Assembly: GCF_015694345.1 (NCBI RefSeq)
Contig: NZ_JADQDC010000002.1
Span: 62,001 to 126,000, forward strand
Direction: 5' to 3'
Origin: Novosphingobium jiangmenense
GTDB taxonomy: Bacteria; Pseudomonadota; Alphaproteobacteria; Sphingomonadales; Sphingomonadaceae
Length of the DNA: 64,000 nucleotides
In this document: positions 53,669-63,046 of the stretch, one piece after another
How the letters are laid out: each line of letters opens with the position of its first letter
Position numbering within the stretch: position 1 is the stretch's first letter
The notes under the pieces: generated by a model
What the model was told of the DNA's origin: nothing
Database searches by the model: none
Seen by the model: the letters and a program-made list of their open reading frames with translations, nothing else
Translations under genes and position numbers: made by a program

Positions 53669-56635
53669 ATGGCCGGTTCCACCCGCCCCCGCGTCTGGTC
53701 GATTGCAGCGCACCGGGGCTTTGCCGATGCGCTCGTCGCGGGACTGATCCCGCGTTACCGTGAGGACAAGTTCGGCCTTGCCCGGCTGACGCTGCTGCTG
53801 CCGAGCCAGCGCGCCGTGCGCACGGTGACCGAGGCCTTCGTGCGGGCGAGCGGGCAGGGCCTGCTGCTGCCGCGGATGGCGGTGGTCGGCGATCTCGATC
53901 TCGACGAGACGCTGGGGCCGCTGCTCGATCCGATCGGCGCTGGGTTGGACATTCCGGAGGCGGTCGATCCGACGTTCCGCCTGCTCCGTCTGGCGGAGCA
54001 CCTGGCCGAGGAGCTTGGCACTGAGGCGCCGGGCAAAGCGGCGCTGCTGCGGCAGGCCAAGGGTCTGGCGCAGGGGATCGACCGGCTGCTGGTGGAAGGC
54101 GTGTCCATTGCGGACATGCTGGACGAAAGCGTTGTCGGCATTGCGGCTGAGCTTTCCGAGCATTGGCAAGCGAGTACGCGGCTCTTTGCGCGCGTTTTCG
54201 CGCGGTGGCAGGCCGAACTGGAGGCTCTGGGCAAGCTTGATGCTCCGGAGCGGCGCAACCGGCTGCTGGACCATGCGGCGCAAAGCTGGCGCGAGCGACC
54301 GCCGCTGCATCCGGTGATTGCGGCGGGTGTTACATCGGCATCGCCAGCGGTGGCCAGGCTGCTGCGCGTGGTGGCGGACCTGCCGGATGGCGGCGTGATC
54401 TTGCCCGATCTCGACCTCGCGCTGGACGATGCCGTGTGGGACGCACTCGGTTCTGCCGGTGGGAGCGAGGGTGGCGTGTTCGAGCGGGGGGATGTGGTGA
54501 CGCATCCGCAGTATCACCTCAAGCTGCTGCTCAACCGCATGGGCATTGCGCGGGACGAGGTGGAGCCGTGGCATCGGTCCGGGCTGGCACCGGCTCCGCC
54601 CGAGCGCAGCCGCGCGATTTCGAACCTGTTCCTGCCGCCTGAAGCGAGCGCGGCCTGGGTCTCGCTCGAGGCCAAAGACCGGCGCCTTTCGGGCGTGAGG
54701 GTGATGGAAAGCGCCAATCCGGAAGAGGAAGCGCAGGCGATTGCGGTGCTGGTGCGCGAGGCACTGGCCGAGCCAGAGCGGCGGGTGGCGGTGATCACGC
54801 CGGACCGCAGCCTCGCCGCGCGGGTGGTTGCGCATCTTGGCCGCTGGAACATCGTTGCGGACGATACGGCGGGACGGCCGCTGCCGCAGACTGCGGCGGG
54901 GCGGGTGCTGCTCCAACTGGCCGAGGTGGTGGCGGAACGCGTTGCGCCGGTGCCGCTGCTCGCGCTGCTCGGCCATCCGCTGGTGCAGGCGGGAGAGGGG
55001 CGCGCGGCTTGGCTTGAGCGGGTGCGGCAGCTCGATCTGGCTTTGCGCGGGCCGCGACCGGGGCCGGGGCTGGCGGCAGTGCGCGGCAAGGCGGACGAGT
55101 TTGATCGGCGCTTTCCGGGTCTTGCGGCATGGTGGTCCGGCGTCGAGGACCTGCTGTTCCCTCTGCTCTCGCTGGAGGGCGAGGTACCGCTCGATGGCGC
55201 TTTGATCGCGCTGTGTGCAGCGGGCGAGGCGCTGTGCGGGCAGGGATTGTGGGCGCAGGCCGATGGCCGCTGCCTTGCCCAGTTCGTCGAGCGTTGGCGC
55301 GAGGCGTCGACGCTGGCGCCGACCATGGTGCCGTTCGAGGAACTGCCCTCCCTGCTGCGCGATGCGATGGAGGAGGTTTCGGTGCGGCCGCCCTATGGCG
55401 GGCATCCGCGCCTTGCCATCTATGGCCTGCTCGAAGCGCGGATGAGCCGGGCGGACCTCGTCATCTGCGGCGCGCTGACCGAGGGCACGTGGCCGGGCAA
55501 TCCTGCGCCCGATCCGCTGCTGGCGCCACCGATCCTGCGGGCGCTGGGCATTCCGGGCGCGGACTTCCGCATCGGCCTTTCCGCGCACGATCTTGCCGCG
55601 GCGCTTGGCGCTCCGGAAGTGGTGTTGAGCCATGCGCAGCGCGATGCGGCAGGGCCGGTGATCCCCTCGCGCTTCCTGCTGCGGATACAGGCCATGCTTG
55701 GCGAGCAATTGCGGCATGAGACGCGGGCTGTCGAACTGGCTCGCGCGCTGGCCGATGCCGAAGCCGAGCCGCCCCATCCGCGCCCTCATCCCATGCCCAG
55801 CGCGGAGCAGCGCCGGGTGCCGATTGCGGTCACCGCGCTCGACCGGCTGCGGGGTGATCCCTACCAGTTCTATGCTTCGGCGATCCTGGCCTTGCGCAGT
55901 CTCGATCCGGTCGATGCCGATCCGACGCCTGCGTGGAAGGGCACGGCCGTGCACGATGTGCTCAAGGTCTGGCATGAGGCTGGCGGGCATCCGGGAGAGC
56001 TGGTGCCGCTGGCCGAGCGCATGTTCGACGAGATGAGCGCGCATCCCTTCATGCGGGCGATGTGGAAGCCGAGGTTGCTCGATGCACTGCTGTGGATCGA
56101 GGAGGAGACCGACAGGCTGGCGGGGGAAGGCCGGGAAGTTCTCGCTGTGGAGCGCAAGGGCGAGATCATGGTCGACGGCATCCGCATCCATGGGCGCGCC
56201 GACCGCATCGACAGGCTTGCCGACGGGACGCTGGCGGTGGTCGATTACAAGACCGGCACGCCGCCATCAGGCAAGATGGTGGCGCAAGGGTATGCCTTGC
56301 AGCTTGGCCTGATCGGCCTGATCGCCCGCGAAGGGGGCATGCAGGACGTGGCGGGCGAGCCTTCGCGTTTCGAGTACTGGTCGCTTGGCCGGAACAAGGA
56401 CAAGGGGTTCGGCTACGTCAAGTCACCGATCAAGGAAACAGCGCGGCAGACCGGGCTTGAGCTCAAGGAGTTCCTTCCCGAAACCGAGCGCTTTCTGCGC
56501 GAGGCCATAGCCCGCTGGTTGCTGGGCAGCGAGCCGTTCACGGCACGGCTCAATCCCGATCTGCCGAGCTATACCGACTACGACCAGTTGATGCGCCTTG
56601 ACGAATGGCAGGGCAGGGAAGGGGAAGACCAGTGA
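53669..56635 (+). CDS. addB: Double-strand break repair protein AddB
   Basis: 988 residues from the ATG at 53669. The N terminus VWSIAAHRGFADALVAGLIP and LLLPSQRAVRTVTEAF are typical of the alphaproteobacterial AddB family, which has a degenerate helicase domain. The C-terminal PD-(D/E)xK nuclease is marked by HGRADRIDRLADGTLAVVDY and YKTGTPPSGKMVAQGYALQL. I see no Cys cluster near it, so the iron-sulfur cluster of Bacillus AddB appears absent. With AddA it resects DNA ends and loads RecA. Coupled to addA by GTGA. Confidence 0.94.
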   Translation: MAGSTRPRVWSIAAHRGFADALVAGLIPRYREDKFGLARLTLLLPSQRAVRTVTEAFVRASGQGLLLPRMAVVGDLDLDETLGPLLDPIGAGLDIPEAVDPTFRLLRLAEHLAEELGTEAPGKAALLRQAKGLAQGIDRLLVEGVSIADMLDESVVGIAAELSEHWQASTRLFARVFARWQAELEALGKLDAPERRNRLLDHAAQSWRERPPLHPVIAAGVTSASPAVARLLRVVADLPDGGVILPDLDLALDDAVWDALGSAGGSEGGVFERGDVVTHPQYHLKLLLNRMGIARDEVEPWHRSGLAPAPPERSRAISNLFLPPEASAAWVSLEAKDRRLSGVRVMESANPEEEAQAIAVLVREALAEPERRVAVITPDRSLAARVVAHLGRWNIVADDTAGRPLPQTAAGRVLLQLAEVVAERVAPVPLLALLGHPLVQAGEGRAAWLERVRQLDLALRGPRPGPGLAAVRGKADEFDRRFPGLAAWWSGVEDLLFPLLSLEGEVPLDGALIALCAAGEALCGQGLWAQADGRCLAQFVERWREASTLAPTMVPFEELPSLLRDAMEEVSVRPPYGGHPRLAIYGLLEARMSRADLVICGALTEGTWPGNPAPDPLLAPPILRALGIPGADFRIGLSAHDLAAALGAPEVVLSHAQRDAAGPVIPSRFLLRIQAMLGEQLRHETRAVELARALADAEAEPPHPRPHPMPSAEQRRVPIAVTALDRLRGDPYQFYASAILALRSLDPVDADPTPAWKGTAVHDVLKVWHEAGGHPGELVPLAERMFDEMSAHPFMRAMWKPRLLDALLWIEEETDRLAGEGREVLAVERKGEIMVDGIRIHGRADRIDRLADGTLAVVDYKTGTPPSGKMVAQGYALQLGLIGLIAREGGMQDVAGEPSRFEYWSLGRNKDKGFGYVKSPIKETARQTGLELKEFLPETERFLREAIARWLLGSEPFTARLNPDLPSYTDYDQLMRLDEWQGREGEDQ

Positions 56636-59600
56636 GCAAGGTCTATCCGCTCAAGGACAATCAGGCGCATGCGGTGCATCCACAGCGCACGGTGTGGCTT
56701 TCGGCCTCGGCCGGGACCGGCAAGACGCAGGTGCTTTCGGCGCGCGTGCTGCGGCTGCTGTTGCAGGACGGGGTGGAGCCAGAGCAGATCCTGTGCCTGA
56801 CCTTCACCAAGGCCGGTGCCGCCGAGATGGCGACGCGTGTCAACGAGGTGCTGGCAAGCTGGGTGCGCCTGCCCGAGACCGACCTTGCCGCACAGTTGCG
56901 CGCGATCGGTGCGCCGTTCGGGCCCGAGACGGTGGCGCGCGCGCGCAGCCGCTTTGCCGCGGTGCTCGATTGCCCTGGTGGTGGCCTGAGGATCGAGACG
57001 ATCCATGCGTTCTGCCAGTGGCTGCTCGCCTCGTTCCCGGTGGAGGCGGGCCTGCGTCCCGGCACGCGGGCGATGGAAGATCGCGACCGCGCACTGCTGG
57101 TGCGGCAGGTGCTGGCCGAACTGCTCGTCAGTGCCGAGATCGAGGGCGACGAGGGGCTCATCGACAACCTTGCCGCGCTGTCACGGCGGATGAGCGAGGA
57201 TCAGGTCGAGGCGTTCCTGCTGCGTTGTGCCGGGGCGCTGGACCTGTGGCAGGGGCCGGGAGCTTGGCAGCCGCCGCTGCGCCCGCGCATCAACCGCGTG
57301 CTCGGTCTGGGCGAGGACGACGGGCCGGACAGCCTTGCCGCGCTGTGCGGGGATGAGGCGTTCGACTGCCGGTCGGTCAGGCGCTGCATGGAGATGAATG
57401 CCGCCTGGGGCACCAAGAGCGGTATCGAGGCGGCAAATGCGCTGGGAGACTGGCTCTCGGCCGATCCTGCCAGGCGGCTTGAGGGCTTTGACGCGTTCAA
57501 GAGCCAGTTTCTGACCGCCAAGGACGAGCCCAAGTCCACGACGAATATCGAGAAGAAGCAGCCGGACTATCCCGGCTATGCCGCGCGGGTGATCACCTGC
57601 ATCGAGGCGGTGCGGGCGCGCAAGGCACAGCTTGATCTGGCCGAACTGCTCGATACCGCGCTGAGTGTCGGGCGGCGCTTTGCGCTGGCGTGGGACGAGG
57701 CCAAGGCGCGCGAGGGGTTCATCGATTTCGATGACCAGATCCGCACGGCTGCCGATCTCCTGACCAAGCGCACCAGCGCCGAATGGATCCGCTTCAAGCT
57801 GGACCGGCGGTTCGACCACATCCTTGTCGACGAGGCGCAGGACACCAATGCCTCGCAGTGGGAGATCGTGCTCGAAGGGCTGGTCTCGGACTTCTTTACG
57901 GGAGAAGGCCAGCGCGGTCCGGCGGTGCGTACGCTGTTCGTGGTGGGCGATTACAAGCAGGCGATCTTCGGCTTTCAGGGCACCAGCCCGGAAAACTTCG
58001 CGCAGGCCAGCCTTCGTGTTCGCGACCAGTTGGCGCAAGTGTCCGAAGTGCTCGGCGACCCGGATCGCAAGCTGCTGGAACTGGGCCTTGGCCAGTCGTT
58101 CCGCACCGCGCGCCCGATCCTCGAGTTCGTCGATGCGGCGATCGATCACATTGGTTGGGACCGGCTCGGGCTGGACCGCAAGCCCGAGCGGCATGTGGGG
58201 CTCGACATCCCCGGCACCGTCGGCCTGTGGAAGGTCGTTGGTGACGATGCGCCCGAGGAAGGCGACGAAGGTGAGGGCGAGGAGGGGGGCGAGACCTGGC
58301 TGTCGCGCCCTGACCGCAAGCTGGCCGACCAGATCGCACGGCAGGTAAAGGGCTGGATCGACAGCGGCTTCCCGCTCGGCAAGGCCGGCCGGAATGCCGA
58401 TGCGGGCGATGTGATGGTGCTCGTGCGCAAGCGCAAGGAACTAGCGGGGCTGATCGTGGCGCGCCTTCATGCGCGGGGCGTGCCGGTGGCGGGCGTGGAC
58501 CGGCTACGGCTTGGTGCGCCGCTCGCGGTGAAGGATCTGGTGGCGGCATTGCGCTTTGCCGCGCAGCCGCTGGATGACCTGAACCTTGCCTCGCTGCTGG
58601 TCTCGCCGCTGATCGGGTGGTCGCAGGAAGACCTGCTCGAACACGGCTATCGCAAGAACGGCGTGGCGCTGTGGGAGTGGCTGCGCCGAAACGAGGGGCC
58701 GGCAACGTTCGCGACGATGGAGCGCTTGCGCAGCCTGCTGGCGCGGGCTGACTACGATCCGCCGCAGGTTCTGCTGCACTGGTTGCTGGTCGGGCCGTGG
58801 GACGGGCGGCGCAAGCTGGTGGCGCGGTTGGGGCGCGAGGCGAACGATCCGATCGACGAATTGCTCAACGCGGCGATGGCTTTCTCCAGCGCCAACGTGC
58901 CCAGCCTGATCGGTTTCCTGCAGTGGTTCGACGCGGGCGAGGGCGAGTTGAAGCGCGAGGCTGGCAAGGCCGAGGGGCTGGTGCGGGTGATGACCGTGCA
59001 TGGCTCCAAGGGTTTGCAGGCGCCGATCGTGATCCTGGCGGATTCGGCGGATGACCCGGACCTTTCGCCGCCGCGCGGGCTTGAGCTGCTTGAGGATGTG
59101 CTGGGTGCCGTGCGCAAGGTGCCGCTGCCCTCGCTGCGCAAGGAGGAGAAGGCGCCGGCTGTGCTGGAGGCCGAAGCCGAAGCCAAGCGGGCCGAGCGCG
59201 AGGAGCACTGGCGCCTGCTCTATGTGGCGATGACGCGCGCGGAGGAGGCGCTGTTCATTGCCGGGGCCAAGGGCAAGAAGCGCAAGAAGACGCCGGGCGA
59301 ATTGCCCGAGGACAGCTGGTACGCGCAACTCGAGCCGCTGTTCGGCGAGGACTGGCGCGAGGATGCGCTGTGGGGCGGGATCAAGCAGATCGGCGGTCCG
59401 CCTGCGCTGCGCGGTGGGCAGGCGGTTCGGCCCATGGTGCCGAAGCTGGCGTTGCCGGACGTGCTGCTGACAAGCGTCGGACCGGAACCCCGACCGCCGC
59501 GGCCGCTGGCGCCCTCATCGCTTGGCGAAGATGATGCGCCCGATCCGCCTGCACCGGCAGGGCCGCATGCCATGCTGGCGGCGCGGCGCGGGACCTTGAT

Positions 59601-60102
59601 GCACCGCCTGATCGAGCGGCTGCCCGAGCTTCCGTTCGAGGCGCGGGAGGCAGCAGGTCTGGCATGGCTGGCGCGGGCGGCTGAGGATTTCGATGTCACG
59701 GAGCGCGTGGCCATGGTGCGTTCTGCATTGGCTGTGCTCACCCATGCGGACTGGGCCGAAGTGTTCGGACCGGATTCGCTGGCCGAAGTGCCGCTGGCTG
59801 CCGTGGTCGGTGGCCGGGTGGTCTCGGGCACGGTGGACAGGCTGGTGATCGGCGAGAGCGCCATCCGCATTGTCGATTTCAAGACGGCGCGGCGGCCGCC
59901 AGCTTCGCTTTCGGAGATTCCGGCGGCTTACGTGCGGCAGATGGCGGCCTATGTCGCAGCTCTGGAAGCGATCCATCCGGGCGTGCCGGTCGAGGCGGCG
60001 TTGCTCTATACGCATACGCCTGAGCTGTTCGTGCTGCCCGCCGATCTGATCGAGGCGCAAAAGCTGCGCCTTGGCGGGGTTCAGGAATCCTTTTCCGGGT
60101 GA
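56632..60102 (+). CDS. addA: Double-strand break repair helicase AddA
   Basis: 1156 residues from a GTG overlapping the addB stop. Superfamily 1 motifs in order: Walker A SASAGTGKTQVLS (about 25-37), Ia LCLTFTKAGAAEMA, II ILVDEAQDTNASQWE, III VVGDYKQAIFGFQG, V MTVHGSKGLQAPIV and VI YVAMTRAEEALFI. The C-terminal nuclease signature is IRIVDFKTARRPP. Full length for the alphaproteobacterial family. trxA follows after 60 bases. Confidence 0.96.
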   Translation: MSKVYPLKDNQAHAVHPQRTVWLSASAGTGKTQVLSARVLRLLLQDGVEPEQILCLTFTKAGAAEMATRVNEVLASWVRLPETDLAAQLRAIGAPFGPETVARARSRFAAVLDCPGGGLRIETIHAFCQWLLASFPVEAGLRPGTRAMEDRDRALLVRQVLAELLVSAEIEGDEGLIDNLAALSRRMSEDQVEAFLLRCAGALDLWQGPGAWQPPLRPRINRVLGLGEDDGPDSLAALCGDEAFDCRSVRRCMEMNAAWGTKSGIEAANALGDWLSADPARRLEGFDAFKSQFLTAKDEPKSTTNIEKKQPDYPGYAARVITCIEAVRARKAQLDLAELLDTALSVGRRFALAWDEAKAREGFIDFDDQIRTAADLLTKRTSAEWIRFKLDRRFDHILVDEAQDTNASQWEIVLEGLVSDFFTGEGQRGPAVRTLFVVGDYKQAIFGFQGTSPENFAQASLRVRDQLAQVSEVLGDPDRKLLELGLGQSFRTARPILEFVDAAIDHIGWDRLGLDRKPERHVGLDIPGTVGLWKVVGDDAPEEGDEGEGEEGGETWLSRPDRKLADQIARQVKGWIDSGFPLGKAGRNADAGDVMVLVRKRKELAGLIVARLHARGVPVAGVDRLRLGAPLAVKDLVAALRFAAQPLDDLNLASLLVSPLIGWSQEDLLEHGYRKNGVALWEWLRRNEGPATFATMERLRSLLARADYDPPQVLLHWLLVGPWDGRRKLVARLGREANDPIDELLNAAMAFSSANVPSLIGFLQWFDAGEGELKREAGKAEGLVRVMTVHGSKGLQAPIVILADSADDPDLSPPRGLELLEDVLGAVRKVPLPSLRKEEKAPAVLEAEAEAKRAEREEHWRLLYVAMTRAEEALFIAGAKGKKRKKTPGELPEDSWYAQLEPLFGEDWREDALWGGIKQIGGPPALRGGQAVRPMVPKLALPDVLLTSVGPEPRPPRPLAPSSLGEDDAPDPPAPAGPHAMLAARRGTLMHRLIERLPELPFEAREAAGLAWLARAAEDFDVTERVAMVRSALAVLTHADWAEVFGPDSLAEVPLAAVVGGRVVSGTVDRLVIGESAIRIVDFKTARRPPASLSEIPAAYVRQMAAYVAALEAIHPGVPVEAALLYTHTPELFVLPADLIEAQKLRLGGVQESFSG

Positions 60103-60162
60103 TCGGTTGCACTGCGCATTGCAGTGCCTAGATTGCCCTTCAACCAACAGGAGTTCATCGCA

Positions 60163-60483
60163 ATGTCGACCAAGGCCGTTACCGACGCCACCTTTGCCAG
60201 CGAAGTGCTGGGCAGCAGCAAGCCCGTGCTTGTCGATTTCTGGGCAGACTGGTGCGGTCCGTGCAAGATGATCGCCCCGGCGCTCGAGGAAATCTCGGAA
60301 GAGCTGGCCGACAAGGTGGAGATCGCCAAGGTCGACATCATGGAAAACACCGACATCGCCAGCCAGTTCGGCGTGCAGTCGATCCCGCTGCTGATCCTGT
60401 TCAAGGACGGTCAGCCGGTCGCCCAGAAGCTTGGCGCTGCACCCAAGAGCCAGCTCAAGGGCTGGCTGGAAAGCGTACTCTGA
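60163..60483 (+). CDS. trxA: Thioredoxin 1
   Basis: 106 residues from the ATG at 60163, with CAGGAG upstream. The active site is DFWADWCGPCKMIAP (Cys-Gly-Pro-Cys), with the cis-Pro in GVQSIPLLILF. General cytoplasmic disulfide reductase. It follows addA, a common alphaproteobacterial neighbour order, and ends in a strong terminator. Confidence 0.97.
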   Translation: MSTKAVTDATFASEVLGSSKPVLVDFWADWCGPCKMIAPALEEISEELADKVEIAKVDIMENTDIASQFGVQSIPLLILFKDGQPVAQKLGAAPKSQLKGWLESVL

Positions 60484-60494
60484 TCAAGCAATTG

Positions 60495-60520
60495 CCCCCG
60501 CGAAAGCGGGGGTTCTTGTT
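60495..60520. terminator. Rho-independent terminator after trxA
   Basis: CCCCCGC-GAAA-GCGGGGG, a 7-bp stem with a GNRA loop (60495-60512), followed by TTCTTGTTT. The convergent gene ends at 60521, just after it. Confidence 0.88.
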
Positions 60521-61330
60521 TCAGGAGGGCATGCGCGTCAGACGCTCGGCCATCTCGTCGAACAGCCTTGGGGTTGCGGCGCCGATTAGCCCGGGTTCCA
60601 GATGACGGTCCACGCGATAGGCCGAACCGTCCGGCCGCGCGGCCTTGCCGCCTGCCTCGTTGAGGAACAGCACGCCAGCCGCGTGATCCCAGGCCAAAGT
60701 CCTTTCAAACAGCGAAACGTCATTCCGGCCAAGCCCGATGCGCGGGTATTGCTCGGCAGCGCAGCGCGGGATGTCGACTAGCGTGTAATGCGGTGCGATG
60801 TGTTCCAGCAGGGCCGCGCGCTTGGCCTTGTCCGCGAAGACCAGCGAGATCGCGGCTATCGGGGGAGTCTTGCCGCTGCCGCCTGATGACACCCGCTCGC
60901 CGTTCACCCATGCGCCCTGTCCGCGATGCGCAGTGCACAGGCGGCCTGAAAGCGGATCGTAGATCCAGCCCGCGACCGTTTCGCCGCCCTGGGCAAGCGC
61001 GAGCAGGATGCCGAACGGCGGCTTGCCAGCGGCATAGTTGTTGGTGCCGTCGAGCGGGTCGATGATCCAGCAGAGCTTGTCGGACAGGCGCTCGAAGATG
61101 GCGGGATCGGCATGGGCCGCTTCCTCGCCGACAATCGCCGCTTCGGGCAGGATCTTCGCCAGCTCTTCGGCGAGCATGATCTCGCTTTCGGTGTCGGCAA
61201 TGGTGACGACATCGTCCGCCGCCTTGTTCGAGACTTCCTGCGCGCCGAGCCGCTGGTAATGCTTGAGCAGCGTCTGCTCCGCAGTCTCGCGCATCAGCGC
61301 GGCGACGGCGTCGTCCAGTGCGCGGCTCAA
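60521..61330 (-). CDS. Inositol monophosphatase family protein
   Basis: 269 residues from a TTG at 61330 that overlaps the argJ stop (TTGA); an internal ATG about 12 codons later is the alternative. The metal-binding motifs are VTIADTESEIML, IVGEEAAH, WIIDPLDGTNNYAAG and AWDHAAGVLFLNEAGG, all intact. Members dephosphorylate inositol phosphate, histidinol phosphate, PAP or related compounds. The motif set does not fix the substrate. Coupling to argJ hints at an amino-acid-linked role, possibly histidinol phosphatase, but this is speculative. Confidence 0.88.
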   Translation of the reverse strand: MSRALDDAVAALMRETAEQTLLKHYQRLGAQEVSNKAADDVVTIADTESEIMLAEELAKILPEAAIVGEEAAHADPAIFERLSDKLCWIIDPLDGTNNYAAGKPPFGILLALAQGGETVAGWIYDPLSGRLCTAHRGQGAWVNGERVSSGGSGKTPPIAAISLVFADKAKRAALLEHIAPHYTLVDIPRCAAEQYPRIGLGRNDVSLFERTLAWDHAAGVLFLNEAGGKAARPDGSAYRVDRHLEPGLIGAATPRLFDEMAERLTRMPS

Positions 61331-62553
61331 GAACGGTAGTCCGCGTTGATCGAGATGTAGCCGTGGGTGAGATCGCAGGTCCACACCGTGGCCGTTCCTT
61401 CGCCGAGCCCGAGATCGACCTCGATTGAAATCTCGCGGCCCCTGAGGTGCGCGGCGACGGGGCCTTCGTCGTAATCGGCCAGCGGCTGTCCGTCGCGCGC
61501 GGCCCAGATGCCGCCGAAGCCGATGGACAGGCGGTCACGGTCAGCCGGTTCTCCCGCCTTACCCACCGCCATGACGACGCGGCCCCAGTTGGCGTCCTCA
61601 CCGGCGATCGCGGTCTTCACCAAGGGCGAGTTGGCGATGGCGAGGCCGACCTTGCGGGCGCTTTCATCGGACACCGCGCCGGTCACGCTGACGGCGATGA
61701 ACTTCTGCGCGCCTTCGCCATCCTTGACGACGAGGTGCGAGAGTTCGCGGCAGACCTGTTCTAGCGCGGCGGCAAAGGCATCGGCGCCAGGGCTGTCGAA
61801 GCCGGTCAGTTCTGCGTTGCCCGCCTTGCCGGTGGCGAAAGCGAGGACGGTGTCGCTGGTCGAGGTGTCGCTGTCGACCGTGATGCACGAGAAGGTGCGG
61901 CGATTGGCGGCAGACAGGCACTCCTGCAGGAAGGCGGCGCTCACGGCGGCGTCGGTGAAGACATAGCCGAGCATCGTCGCCATGTCGGGCGCGATCATGC
62001 CGCTGCCCTTGATGATCGCACTGAACGTCACGCGGACATCGCCGATCATGGCCGTGGCGGTTGCGCCCTTGGCAAAGGTATCGGTGGTGCCGATGGTGCG
62101 GGCGGCGTCTTCCCAGGTGCAGAGTTCGGCCTGCATCGCGGCCTCGATACCCGCGCGCGCCTTGTCCTTGGGCAGCGGCACGCCGATCACGCCTGTGGAG
62201 GAGACGAACACCTGTTCCTTGGCGCAGGAAAGATGCCCTGCCACCTGAGCCATGATCTGCTCCACCGCCTCGCGCCCGCGATAGCCGGTGAAGGCGTTGG
62301 AATTGCCGGCGTTGACCACCAGCGCGCGGGCCTTGCCCAGCGCCACGTTCTGCCGCCCGAGCTCGACCTCGGACGAGCAGCAGACATTGCGCGTGAACAC
62401 GCCGGCGACCGAAGTGCCTTCGGCGAGTTCGACGTAGGTAAGGTCGCAGCGACCCCAATCCTTGTATCCGGCGCGCGCGACGCGCGGGGCAACCCCTGCG
62501 ATTTGCGGCAGGGCGGGGAAGGGCGAGGCGAGCGGGGAAACGGCGTCGGACAT
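61327..62553 (-). CDS. argJ: Bifunctional glutamate N-acetyltransferase/amino-acid N-acetyltransferase
   Basis: 408 residues. Moves the acetyl group from N-acetylornithine to glutamate (and can use acetyl-CoA) in cyclic arginine synthesis. The autocleavage site is IKGSGMIAPDMATMLGYVF, where cleavage before the Thr of ATML yields the two chains. NAGNSNAFTGYRG and GEDANWGRVVMAVGK are family signatures, and the C terminus DLTHGYISINADYRS is standard. Divergent from the small exported gene at 62678. Confidence 0.97.
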   Translation of the reverse strand: MSDAVSPLASPFPALPQIAGVAPRVARAGYKDWGRCDLTYVELAEGTSVAGVFTRNVCCSSEVELGRQNVALGKARALVVNAGNSNAFTGYRGREAVEQIMAQVAGHLSCAKEQVFVSSTGVIGVPLPKDKARAGIEAAMQAELCTWEDAARTIGTTDTFAKGATATAMIGDVRVTFSAIIKGSGMIAPDMATMLGYVFTDAAVSAAFLQECLSAANRRTFSCITVDSDTSTSDTVLAFATGKAGNAELTGFDSPGADAFAAALEQVCRELSHLVVKDGEGAQKFIAVSVTGAVSDESARKVGLAIANSPLVKTAIAGEDANWGRVVMAVGKAGEPADRDRLSIGFGGIWAARDGQPLADYDEGPVAAHLRGREISIEVDLGLGEGTATVWTCDLTHGYISINADYRS

Positions 62554-62677
62554 GGCGCAAGCGCCTAGCGCGCCGGGGCCTGCGGTTCAACTGCGCACTG
62601 GCTTTGGCACCGCGTGCGGCAAAAGGGTTCGTTTTCAAGATGGACGAACCGCGACGGAATGCCTATCTGTTGCGGCG

Positions 62678-62944
62678 ATGCGCATGCTGCTTGCCCTTCT
62701 GGCCCTGATCACGGGGCTTTCCCTGCCCGCGGTGGCGCTTGCCGTCTCGCGCACGGAAGTGGCGGAAGCGGGGATGTCTGCCGGTGCTACGACCTCGGTC
62801 GATCAGCGCCAGCAGCGTTGCGCCGCGCGCGGCGGTGCCGTTCCGCAGAAGCGCACGAATGCCCGCCGCAAGACGGTGTGGCTGCCCGCCCCGGCACTGA
62901 TCCGGCCCTGCGGCATTGAACTGACTGACCGCGCGCGCGAATAG
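62678..62944 (+). CDS. Small exported protein, hypothetical
   Basis: 88 residues from the ATG at 62678 (a second ATG at 62684). It begins MRMLLALLALITGLSLPAVALA, a good signal peptide. The mature part is about 65 residues, basic, with two Cys (QRCAARGG and IRPCGIE). No family is recognised. The frame is open far upstream, antisense to argJ, but the signal peptide marks this start. Coding status is probable rather than certain. Confidence 0.5.
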   Translation: MRMLLALLALITGLSLPAVALAVSRTEVAEAGMSAGATTSVDQRQQRCAARGGAVPQKRTNARRKTVWLPAPALIRPCGIELTDRARE

Positions 62945-63046
62945 CGCCCGGGCCAGCATACCCTTACCGGCAAGACCCTTGCCCGACGTGGCGCGCCATT
63001 GGCGTGGCCGCTCCCTACATTACAGATTCAACAGGAAAATCCGCCC

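Noticed and set aside
53654..56191. 845-codon open frame antisense to addB
   Set aside because: It lies entirely opposite a well-supported gene, has no family signature and shows His/Arg/Gln-rich composition typical of the reverse strand of GC-rich coding DNA.
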